Program-made: the position numbers and the translations under genes | Assembly: GCA_018648585.1 (NCBI GenBank) | Contig: JABGQW010000016.1 | Coordinates: forward strand, 1-64,000 | Reading direction: 5' to 3' | Source: a bacterium | GTDB lineage: Bacteria > Patescibacteriota > Gracilibacteria > UBA4473 | Length of the DNA stretch: 64,000 nucleotides | The notes under the pieces: generated by a model | Told to the model about the DNA's origin: nothing | Databases searched by the model: none | The model's input: only the letters and a program-made list of their open reading frames with translations | In this document: positions 36,530 through 44,001 of the stretch, piece after piece | Position numbering within the stretch: the stretch's first letter is position 1 | How the letters are laid out: every line of letters starts with the position of its first letter

Positions 36530-36663
36530 GAAAATCAAACTTTCTTAAAAAATGAAAAAAAAGAAAAAGTCTCTTACGCAAGAAGAATAAGGAAAAAATT
36601 GACTCACTCCGCTATCGCTCCGTGCCACATTGCATTCTCGTTTCGCTATGCTACACTCGGGGC

Positions 36664-36775
36664 GTATAACACAGTATATCTGGTTCGCTCGTGCCCTCGC
36701 TCGACCCATATTTGCCAAAAAATAATTGATTTTAAAGGAATTTTGGCAAACATCAGATATACTGGAACGTTAGCT
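36664..36775 (+). repeat. attC-like site 1
   Basis: Imperfect palindrome of 112 bp. A GTATAAC box at the left end and GTTAGCT at the right end (36769-36775) take the positions of the R'' and R' boxes. The outer stem is CAGTATATCTG/CAGATATACTG (36672-36682 and 36753-36763), and the inner stem TTTGCCAAAA/TTTTGGCAAA (36711-36720 and 36741-36750). Spacer bases are shared with site 2 (CCCATATTTGCCA, GGAACGTTAG). The right box deviates by one position from the integron consensus GTTRRRY. Resemblance to attC is by eye only. Confidence 0.55.
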
Positions 36776-36860
36776 GAAATATTCCTTTTCTTTTCTGGGC
36801 TATCGCCCAATTGTTTTAAAAAATTTTCAAATTTCTTTTTCTTTTTTTATAAGGGGAAAT

Positions 36861-36971
36861 ATGGTGTTTCCTCCGCTCCGCTACGGAAACGATTTATTTG
36901 ATGAGGGGGGGGGCTGTCTGGCTCTCGCCAGCCAGTTCGGATGTTTTCTCCGCTTCGCTCCGAAAACTTTT
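36861..36971. repeat. Cluster of three short hairpins
   Basis: Three small inverted repeats lie close together: GTTTCC/GGAAAC at 36866-36890, CTGGCT/AGCCAG at 36918-36935 and GTTTTC/GAAAAC at 36943-36967. Two of them have loops of the CTCCGCTCCGCT type. This is noncoding sequence between attC-like site 1 and the next gene; no coding or RNA family recognised. Confidence 0.5.
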
Positions 36972-37036
36972 TTAGAATTATTCAATTTACTGTATTTTTG
37001 GTATAATCCATACAAGTAAGTAACCATGCCCTACAT

Positions 37037-40000
37037 ATGCCTAATAAACAATTTCTACAAAAAATAGGCTTTCTTCCAAAAGAGGGCACATTGGGTATTT
37101 TTCATAAAAATTACTCATCTTATGTCATTCAAGTCAACCTTGAAAATAACACCATAAATTATGGTGGTGATATTGTATTTAACAATACAAAAAATACCGT
37201 TCAAAATATTACAAAAGCCGAGGATTGGGTAGTACTTGAATGTATAGATAGGCTATTACTGCAAGGCTACATCGCAAAGGATATAGTTTTAGAAAAAATA
37301 TACCCGACTGGACATGGAACAAGTGGAAGACTGGACATTTTAGTTAAAAAAAATGGCAAAGCATTTTTAATGATTGAATGTAAAACATGGGGTAAAGAAT
37401 TTGATAAAGAATTTCAAAAAATCCAAAAAGATGGCGGGCAACTATTTACATACTTTCAGCAGGATCGAGATGCTGAATACTTAGTTCTTTACACATCTGA
37501 ACTTGAGAGCGAAATAAAATACAAAAACGAGATTATAAAGATTGAAGAATCGTACCGTGAAACAAGCAATGTCAAAGATCTTTTCGAGAGGTGGAGTAAA
37601 TTCACAAAACAAAACGGTATTTTTGACGATTGGGTTAATCCTTATGAATTTAAAAGTAAGGCATTAACTCTTTCTCAACTCAAACCAATTACACAAAAGG
37701 ATAGTAGCTTTATTTTTAATAGATTTTTGGAAATTTTGAGACACAATGTAGTTTCAGACAAACCAAATGCCTTCAATAAAATTTTTACGCTATTCCTTTG
37801 TAAAATTATTGATGAAAACAGAAAGCCAGAAGACGAACTTGAATTTCAATGGATTGAAGGAGTAGACGATGATGTTACTTTTCAAAAAAGACTTACCGAT
37901 CTCTACAAGAAGGGTATGTTGGAGCTTCTTTCAAAAGAAGTCACAGATTTGAGTGATGATGAATTTAACCGCAAATTTGGAGGGATAGATGAGACGGTAA
38001 GGAATGAGATTTTGAAAGAATTTACCGCTATTCGTTTACAAAAGAACAACGAATTTGCAATCAAGGAAGTTTTTGACAAAGAAACCTTTACCGAAAACGC
38101 AAAAGTTCTCAAAGAGGTTGTAGAGCTTTTACAGGAATTTAAAATTCGTTATACAGAAAAACAACAATATTTGAGTGATTTTTTTGAATTGCTACTAACT
38201 ACTGGGTTAAAGCAGGAATCTGGACAATTTTTCACGCCAGTTCCTATCGCTAGATTTATTTGTCGCAGCATTCCCCTCAACAAGATTGTGAAAGACAAGT
38301 TAAAAATTGGAAATGCGAATGATTTAGTTCCAACAATAATTGATTATGCTGCTGGAAGTGGCCATTTCTTGACAGAATCAATGGATGAAGTACAAAAAAT
38401 TATTGACCAAATAGATGAAGAAAAATTATTACCACAAGTAAAAAGAAAGATTAAGGGTTGGAAGGAAGACCAGTTCGATTGGGCTTATGATTATGTTTAT
38501 GGAATAGAAAAAGATTATCGCTTGGTAAAAACGGCAAAAGTTGGTTGCTATCTTCATGGTGACGGACTGGCTAAAGTAATACATGGCGATGGCCTGGGTA
38601 GTTTTGAATTTTCAAAAGAATATAAAGATAAGCTAAAAATTTGCGACAAAGACTTCTCTCAAGATAACAAACAATTTGATTTAGTAATTTCAAATCCGCC
38701 ATATTCTGTTTCAGCTTTTAAAGCCAATCTTAAAAAAGAGTTTGCTGAGCAAGATTTTGAACTTTATAAGCGCCTTACAGATCAAAGCTCCGAGATAGAG
38801 TCATTGTTCATTGAACGAACAAAGCAACTTCTCAAGGATGGTGGAATTGCGGCAATTATTTTGCCCGCAAGCATTCTAACTAACGGCGGAATTTATACTC
38901 CAACAAGGGAAATTATCCTTAAATTTTTTGAAATTGTTGCTATTACTGAGCTTGGATCAAATACTTTTATGGCAACAGGGACAAATACTGTCGTGCTATT
39001 TTTGCGCAAAAAAAATAACTATGAGTGGCAAAATATCAACACTGCTGTTGAGAGATTTTTTTCAAACTTAAAAGACGTAACTGTAAATGGAATTGAAAAT
39101 ATTTTCTCAAAATACGTTGCGCATGTCTGGGAAGGAATTACCTTTGAAGATTACAAAACTTTATGCGAAACAAATCCAAATAAACCAATTAAAGACCATG
39201 AAATTTTTGTTGAGTACTCCAAAAAACTAAAATTCAAAGACGAAAAAAGTCTTTTTAATCAAATTATAAACATAGAAAAAGATAAAATTCTCTATTTCAT
39301 TCTGGCATATTCACAAAAAACTGTATTAGTAAAGTCAGATAGTAAAAAAACAGAAAAGGCTTTTTTAGGCTATGAATTTAGTAATCGTAGAGGCAATGAG
39401 GGAATTCACTCCGTAAAAAAAGGAAAGAGCATTGATGAATGTACAAAGCTTTTTGACCCAAGTACACAAGAAAACCCCCAAAAAGCCAGTACTTATATTC
39501 TTCAAGCTTTTAGTGGAGAATTTGAAACAGATATTGATGACTCGCTAAATAAACATATTTCACGAATCAAGCTACTTGACGCCCTTACTTTTGATCGAGC
39601 AGATTTTGATAAATCTATTTCTTTGAGTCTAAAAAAAAAGATTAAATTTGAAAGTAAATGGGAGCTAGTTAAGCTAGGAACCATTGCATCATTTAATCCT
39701 TCAAAAAGTGCTGTTAGCAAACTATCAGAAAATTTAACTGTCTCTTTTATTGAAATGGCATCTGTAAGTAATAATGGGTACATAGTAAAGAAAGTAGATA
39801 AAAAATTAAAAGAAGTTAGAAGAGGAAGTTATAAATTTTTTAAAGATGATGATATTTTGATAGCAAAAATTACTCCGTGTATGGAGAATGGTAAGTGTGC
39901 AATTGCATCAAATTTGACAAATGAAATCGGTTTTGGAAGTTCTGAATTCCATGTAATAACCCCAAATAAAACAATTCTTCCAAAGTATTTATTTGCAATG

Positions 40001-40759
40001 CTGAATCGTGACCTAATACGTAGAGCTGCAGAAACAAACATGACAGGATCTAGTGGCCACAGGAGAGTTCCTGAATCTTTTTATAGTGAACTTAGATTAC
40101 CTCGACCACCAAAAGACATCCAAAGCAAAATTGTGAAAGAAATTGAAACTTTAGAGGTGGAACAAAATAAAGGAGACATAAAAATACAAGATTTAAAAGG
40201 TAAAATCGAAGATTTATTTAAAAACATCTCTTTAAAGGCAAATACTACTTACAGACTAAGTGATAATGGCATTTTTGATATTTCTATCGGAAAAAGAGTC
40301 TTAAATAGTGAATTATCATCCCAAGGAAAAATACCTGTTTATAGTGCAAATGTTTTTACGCCTTTTGGGTTTGTAGAAAAATTACTTATTCAAGATTTTA
40401 CCATTCCCTCAGTTTTATGGGGCATAGATGGAGACTGGATGGTTAATTTTATGCCCGAAGACAAGGTATTTTATCCAACAGATCATTGCGGAGTATTAAG
40501 AATTAAAGATGACAGCAAAGTAAATGCAAAATATTTAGCATACGTATTGCAAAAAGAAGGCGAGGATCTGAAATTTTCAAGAGCAAAACGTGCTTCTATT
40601 GATAGAATTCAGGGAATTAAAATTCAAGCACCTGCCATTGAGGAACAGCAAAAAGCCATTTCTGAAATAGAAAAAATAGAAACTGAAATCGCGAAGCTAG
40701 AAAGTAGGTTATCAGAAATTCCAAAACAAAAAGAAGCAATTCTGAATAAGTATTTATAG
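37037..40759 (+). CDS. Fused restriction-modification-specificity enzyme (type IIG-like)
   Basis: A single 1240-aa chain joins nuclease, N6-adenine methyltransferase and DNA-recognition parts. Residues 70-200 form an HsdR-N-like nuclease with the PD-(D/E)xK residues Asp100, Glu114 and Lys116 ('GRLDILV', 'MIECKTWG'). The methyltransferase has a SAM motif 'IDYAAGSGHFL' near residue 433 and the catalytic 'SNPPYS' near 551-556. From about 870 to 1060 and 1070 to 1240 come two HsdS-like target-recognition domains separated by coiled-coil spacers, implying a two-part recognition sequence. Fused R-M-S enzymes usually both cut and modify. The downstream gene starts 4 bp after the stop. Confidence 0.88.
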   Translation: MPNKQFLQKIGFLPKEGTLGIFHKNYSSYVIQVNLENNTINYGGDIVFNNTKNTVQNITKAEDWVVLECIDRLLLQGYIAKDIVLEKIYPTGHGTSGRLDILVKKNGKAFLMIECKTWGKEFDKEFQKIQKDGGQLFTYFQQDRDAEYLVLYTSELESEIKYKNEIIKIEESYRETSNVKDLFERWSKFTKQNGIFDDWVNPYEFKSKALTLSQLKPITQKDSSFIFNRFLEILRHNVVSDKPNAFNKIFTLFLCKIIDENRKPEDELEFQWIEGVDDDVTFQKRLTDLYKKGMLELLSKEVTDLSDDEFNRKFGGIDETVRNEILKEFTAIRLQKNNEFAIKEVFDKETFTENAKVLKEVVELLQEFKIRYTEKQQYLSDFFELLLTTGLKQESGQFFTPVPIARFICRSIPLNKIVKDKLKIGNANDLVPTIIDYAAGSGHFLTESMDEVQKIIDQIDEEKLLPQVKRKIKGWKEDQFDWAYDYVYGIEKDYRLVKTAKVGCYLHGDGLAKVIHGDGLGSFEFSKEYKDKLKICDKDFSQDNKQFDLVISNPPYSVSAFKANLKKEFAEQDFELYKRLTDQSSEIESLFIERTKQLLKDGGIAAIILPASILTNGGIYTPTREIILKFFEIVAITELGSNTFMATGTNTVVLFLRKKNNYEWQNINTAVERFFSNLKDVTVNGIENIFSKYVAHVWEGITFEDYKTLCETNPNKPIKDHEIFVEYSKKLKFKDEKSLFNQIINIEKDKILYFILAYSQKTVLVKSDSKKTEKAFLGYEFSNRRGNEGIHSVKKGKSIDECTKLFDPSTQENPQKASTYILQAFSGEFETDIDDSLNKHISRIKLLDALTFDRADFDKSISLSLKKKIKFESKWELVKLGTIASFNPSKSAVSKLSENLTVSFIEMASVSNNGYIVKKVDKKLKEVRRGSYKFFKDDDILIAKITPCMENGKCAIASNLTNEIGFGSSEFHVITPNKTILPKYLFAMLNRDLIRRAAETNMTGSSGHRRVPESFYSELRLPRPPKDIQSKIVKEIETLEVEQNKGDIKIQDLKGKIEDLFKNISLKANTTYRLSDNGIFDISIGKRVLNSELSSQGKIPVYSANVFTPFGFVEKLLIQDFTIPSVLWGIDGDWMVNFMPEDKVFYPTDHCGVLRIKDDSKVNAKYLAYVLQKEGEDLKFSRAKRASIDRIQGIKIQAPAIEEQQKAISEIEKIETEIAKLESRLSEIPKQKEAILNKYL

Positions 40760-40763
40760 CCCC

Positions 40764-42533
40764 ATGGAAGAAGAAAAAATACAGATAGGCATATATCAGA
40801 TAGCTTTAGATAGCGATATATTTCAGGATGAGAATAAACTCGATACTTTAGCTCAAACAATCGAGTCCAAAGGCTATACAAAACAAGAAATATCAGAAGA
40901 AATTGATGGATTTTCTCTGAAGCTATTTTACGGAGTGAAGCCACAAAATCCAAAATGGAAGAAGTTTTTGTCGCAAGTAGTTACAGACAATCAACCCATA
41001 TCAGAAGCAAATAAATCATGGACAGAAAGTTTTGTTTTGCTAGCCCAAAATGAAAAAAATATTTACGCCGTGACTGGTGGCTTGGGCTTTTTTATTATTC
41101 AGGACTATATAAATCAAGATTTCGGAATAGACGTTATTTCACGCCTCATAAAAAAGGAGGATAAAATTATTAAAGCAACTAAAGAAAAAAGTGTCGTTGG
41201 TGGCGTGTTAGGTTCAAGTAAGAACTTTAGAAAAAATTACAATCTTTTCGAGAGCGATAGCTTCGGAAAAATCTATCAAGAACTAAAAGCAAATCTTGAT
41301 AAAGGAATACTGCAATCCAAATTTGGCTTCGGTCAAGATGATCTGAAGAAAGACTCATTCTGCATAGCAAAAACCTCTTTCAGGATAAATAAATCAATTA
41401 CATTCGAACAACTATTTGAAATAATAAAAGGCTGTGAATATTTGATCGATAATGTTGATGCGATTGCAATAAATAACGTTGAAAAGATAGTTAAGAAAAA
41501 GAACCAAACACTAATCAGTAATCTTGAAAATGAATTATTTAGTCAGCTTTGGAAACGCCATCAAAATCCAGAAGATTACAATATAGATTTTGATCTGTGT
41601 CACAAAGAATTTGAAAAATACCTTACTGCAAGCAAATACATTGTCAAAAAAAATCTATCTAATAAAAATTTCTTCGATGATTTTGTGTTTGAAGAATTAG
41701 ACAATGTAGATTTGCTCTTCTCGAAAATCAAGGAGCTAGAAGATAGTCCTGATAATGAACAGGGGCTTCGTGAGCTAATCTCATCTTTGAAAATATATTC
41801 TTACGATGAAAATGACGAGGAATTAACACATGGGTGGTTACATCATCACATACACGGCGATGTTGAAATCGATGAAAAAAGATACTTCTTTATTGATAAA
41901 TCATGGTATCTCATTAAAGAAGAGTTCATTAATGAGCTAAATGAAGGCTGTAAGCATTTTATTTCAGAACATACGAACGAAGGACTCACAAATAAATGGG
42001 ACTATCCAACCCAAAAAGAAAACGACTACAATCAGACCTATTTTGACCAGGAAAACACATTAGTTATTGACAAGATTACTCCCGAAAATATTGAACCTTG
42101 TGACATTTTAAAATGGGATGATGAAACTGTGTTCTTTTACCACGTAAAGGCAGGTTTTGGAAATACAATGCGCGACCTTTGCTCACAAATAATCATTGCG
42201 GCCAACAGAATAAACGGAAGTAAATTGGGCGATAAAAAATATCTGAAGAAAATCTATAAACAGATGAAAGATAAATCTAGTAGCAGTGATGAATACTACA
42301 AAAAAGTTGCAAAACAAACAGACAGCTTAACGGAAGACCAATTTTTGTCACTTTTCGATAAACATTTGATATTTGTACTAGCAGTTTTAGACACTGCGAC
42401 AAATGAACGTAGCCTAAGTGAAATAGAAAAATTCAAATCAAATATTGCAAAGTTTTCTCTGCAAGAACTTTACAAAGAAATGAGGAGTATCGATGTTGCA
42501 TTAGAAATCATACAGATTAAAAAGGTAAATTAA
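40764..42533 (+). CDS. TIGR04141/DUF6119-like protein
   Basis: A 589-aa protein that I place, by overall layout, in the sporadically distributed TIGR04141/DUF6119 family found near phage-defence genes; its biochemical function is not established. About residues 360-390 contain 'HHHIHGDVEIDEKRYFFIDK', and about 440-480 hold the family-like block 'CDILKWDDETVFFYHVKAG' followed by 'MRDLCSQIIIAANRI'. The Asp and the VK spacing there recall a PD-(D/E)xK-like core, but this is speculative. It lies 4 bp after the type IIG-like gene in the same AT-rich codon style, so it probably works with it. The hairpins H2 and H3 follow directly. Confidence 0.65.
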   Translation: MEEEKIQIGIYQIALDSDIFQDENKLDTLAQTIESKGYTKQEISEEIDGFSLKLFYGVKPQNPKWKKFLSQVVTDNQPISEANKSWTESFVLLAQNEKNIYAVTGGLGFFIIQDYINQDFGIDVISRLIKKEDKIIKATKEKSVVGGVLGSSKNFRKNYNLFESDSFGKIYQELKANLDKGILQSKFGFGQDDLKKDSFCIAKTSFRINKSITFEQLFEIIKGCEYLIDNVDAIAINNVEKIVKKKNQTLISNLENELFSQLWKRHQNPEDYNIDFDLCHKEFEKYLTASKYIVKKNLSNKNFFDDFVFEELDNVDLLFSKIKELEDSPDNEQGLRELISSLKIYSYDENDEELTHGWLHHHIHGDVEIDEKRYFFIDKSWYLIKEEFINELNEGCKHFISEHTNEGLTNKWDYPTQKENDYNQTYFDQENTLVIDKITPENIEPCDILKWDDETVFFYHVKAGFGNTMRDLCSQIIIAANRINGSKLGDKKYLKKIYKQMKDKSSSSDEYYKKVAKQTDSLTEDQFLSLFDKHLIFVLAVLDTATNERSLSEIEKFKSNIAKFSLQELYKEMRSIDVALEIIQIKKVN

Positions 42534-42536
42534 GAA

Positions 42537-42653
42537 GTTTGAGGGAGGGGCAATTCACCCCCAACCCCTCTTGCCCCTCCCTCAAACCAGAAATAGGTGT
42601 TTTGGGTGGCGGGCATTCACCCCTTTAATTCCCCTCTGCCCACCACCCAAAAC
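42537..42653 (+). terminator. Tandem hairpins H2 and H3 with conserved C-rich loops
   Basis: H2 (42537-42587) has perfect 17-bp arms GTTTGAGGGAGGGGCAA and its complement around TTCACCCCCAACCCCTC. H3 (42599-42653) has arms GTTTTGGGTGGCGGGCA with one mismatch around a loop that starts TTCACCCC and ends CCCCTC. H2 begins 3 bp after the preceding stop codon. Stems of H1, H2 and H3 differ fully but remain paired, while the loops are kept. Confidence 0.75.
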
Positions 42654-42717
42654 GGAAAAAGAAATTTGAAAATTTTTAAAACAAACGACTATCGTCGAAA
42701 AGAAAAAGAATACATCA

Positions 42718-42843
42718 GCTAACACTGCGTATGCGGTTACGGCTTGCTCCGTACCTCCGCAAGCCTCCACCCATATTTGCCAGTGGTAAGCACTTCGTGC
42801 AATTATACCACTGGCAAACATCGCATACGCAGGAACGTTAGGC
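42718..42843 (+). repeat. attC-like site 2
   Basis: A 126-bp imperfect palindrome. A GCTAAC box at 42718-42723 and GTTAGGC at 42837-42843 (perfect GTTRRRY) bound it. The outer stem is CTGCGTATGCG/CGCATACGCAG (42725-42735 and 42822-42832), the inner stem TTTGCCAGTGGT/ACCACTGGCAAA (42776-42787 and 42807-42818). It is homologous to site 1 only in short blocks, as attC sites typically share structure more than sequence. The crossover in integron cassettes would lie after the G of GTTAGGC. Confidence 0.6.
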
Positions 42844-42939
42844 GACAAATTTTTCAATTATTTTTCGCGAATGATCGTATTTCTGATCGTGTCGCAAAAC
42901 TCAAAATACACGCATTTTTTCAAATTGTGTTTTGATTTT

Positions 42940-43025
42940 GAGCCCGGACTTGGCGGAGTCCGTAGCGAGTAAAGTCCGGGCTCTGTGTGCCCAGTTTTCG
43001 ATTTCGGACAAGCCGGAATGACGAC
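42940..43025. repeat. Palindrome plus partial REP-like copy
   Basis: GAGCCCGGACT (42940-42950) and AGTCCGGGCTC (42973-42983) form an 11-bp perfect inverted repeat. About 20 bp further, CGGACAAGCCGGAATGAC (43005-43022) is the reverse complement of a GTCATTCCGG-type arm like that at 22052. It marks the return to host sequence beyond the island. Confidence 0.6.
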
Positions 43026-43049
43026 ACATTTTTTTCAAAAATTCAAAAA

Positions 43050-43928
43050 TCAAATCTCAACTCCCAGCCACAATCGCGCGGCGACTCCGATTCCGAAACT
43101 CAGAGTGGCGACGCCGAGACTGATGATCGCCATTTCCCAGAACCGTTTTTTGAACGATTCGTGTTTTGCCACGGCGATGTAAAAATTGAATCCCGCGATG
43201 ATCAAAATCACGATTGTCAGCGTCGCGCCGAGCGCGTGCAAATAATTTTCAAAAACAAAAAACGGCGTCACGAGCAAAATCGTCGTGATCACGTACGCGA
43301 TCCCGGTGTACACCGACGAAGTCAGCGCGTTTTTTCCGCCCTCCGCGCGTGTCGACAAATACTCACTTGCCGCCATCGAAAAACTCGCGGCGACGCCCGT
43401 GATCAAACCGAGCACGGCAATCGTGCGGGAATTTTGCAGCGCGAATGAAAACCCCGCCAGCGCGCCGGTCAATTCCACGAGCGCGTCGTTGAGCCCGAGA
43501 ACGATCGATCCGACGTACTCGAGTTTTTTTTCGTTCAAAAGTTCGATCAATTCCTGCTCGTGCCGCTCCTCGTCTTCGATAATTTTTTGCGCTTCGGGAA
43601 AAATCGCGACAACTTTTTCGTAATTTTTCTGCGCCTCGGCCTCGCCGCGTTCCATAAATCGCACGCCAAAAGTGAGCCCAAAAACTTTCGCGATGCGGCT
43701 CCAGCGACGCACGCGTCGTCGACTTGGTTCGCATTTTTCTCCGCCTGAAAGTTTTTGCCAAATGGCGGCGTGTCCGAGTTCTTCGTTCGCAATTTTTGTG
43801 AGAACGGCGCGGTTGTGTTCCGATTTGGTTTGCGCCGCCAACCGAAAATAAACGTCGGCTTCGGTGCGCTCGTTTCGCTGAAAATCGAGCAACAACGTTT
43901 TCAAATCCGGCGAAAGTATTTTCATCAT
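43050..43928 (-). CDS. Ferritin-like/VIT1 iron transporter fusion
   Basis: About 292 aa. An N-terminal ferritin-like (erythrin) domain (about 1-130) has paired Glu/His motifs, 'NERTEADVYFRLA', 'ANEELGHAAIWQKL' and 'IIEDEERHEQELIEL', that would form a di-iron site. A C-terminal CCC1/VIT1-type membrane domain follows, with 'GLNDALVELTGALAGF', 'SMAASEYLSTRAE' and several helices. Such MbfA-like proteins export or store ferrous iron and limit Fenton damage. It may be linked to the Fe/Mn-SOD and the Fur-family gene elsewhere in the window. Starts at 43925, 43928 or 43961 are possible. Confidence 0.85.
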   Translation of the reverse strand: MMKILSPDLKTLLLDFQRNERTEADVYFRLAAQTKSEHNRAVLTKIANEELGHAAIWQKLSGGEKCEPSRRRVRRWSRIAKVFGLTFGVRFMERGEAEAQKNYEKVVAIFPEAQKIIEDEERHEQELIELLNEKKLEYVGSIVLGLNDALVELTGALAGFSFALQNSRTIAVLGLITGVAASFSMAASEYLSTRAEGGKNALTSSVYTGIAYVITTILLVTPFFVFENYLHALGATLTIVILIIAGFNFYIAVAKHESFKKRFWEMAIISLGVATLSFGIGVAARLWLGVEI

Positions 43929-44001
43929 TTCAAATGTGCGGGAAATTTTTTCAAAAATCAAACAATTTTAAAATTCACGTGAACTCGTTTTCAGCGCAAA
44001 T

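Larger units (their letters stand above)
33837..42850. mobile_element. Horizontally acquired restriction-modification island with cassette-like ends
   Basis: Base and codon use switch abruptly here: genes use AGA for Arg and ATA for Ile and avoid the CGN codons of the flanking host genes. The island holds two defence modules in the same orientation, each closed by a hairpin with a conserved C-rich loop and an attC-like element (36664-36775 and 42718-42843). The left flank around 33885-34050 has a degraded inverted copy of the same end sequences. No integrase, transposase or relaxase is seen, so if these are gene cassettes the recombinase acts in trans or is elsewhere. Borders are approximate. 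Confidence 0.65.

Noticed and set aside
33940..36590. An insertion sequence bounded by the inverted copies
   Set aside because: No transposase is present between them and the repeats are short and degraded; target-site duplications were not seen.
36599..36901. 100-residue plus-strand frame between the two island modules
   Set aside because: It runs across attC-like site 1 and its stems; the sequence is explained by the palindrome.
42537..42653. H2/H3 as CRISPR repeats
   Set aside because: Only two copies, stems differ entirely and there are no spacers of regular length; no cas genes in the window.
42582..42857. 91-residue minus-strand frame
   Set aside because: It covers hairpin H3 and attC-like site 2, so it is an accident of structured DNA.
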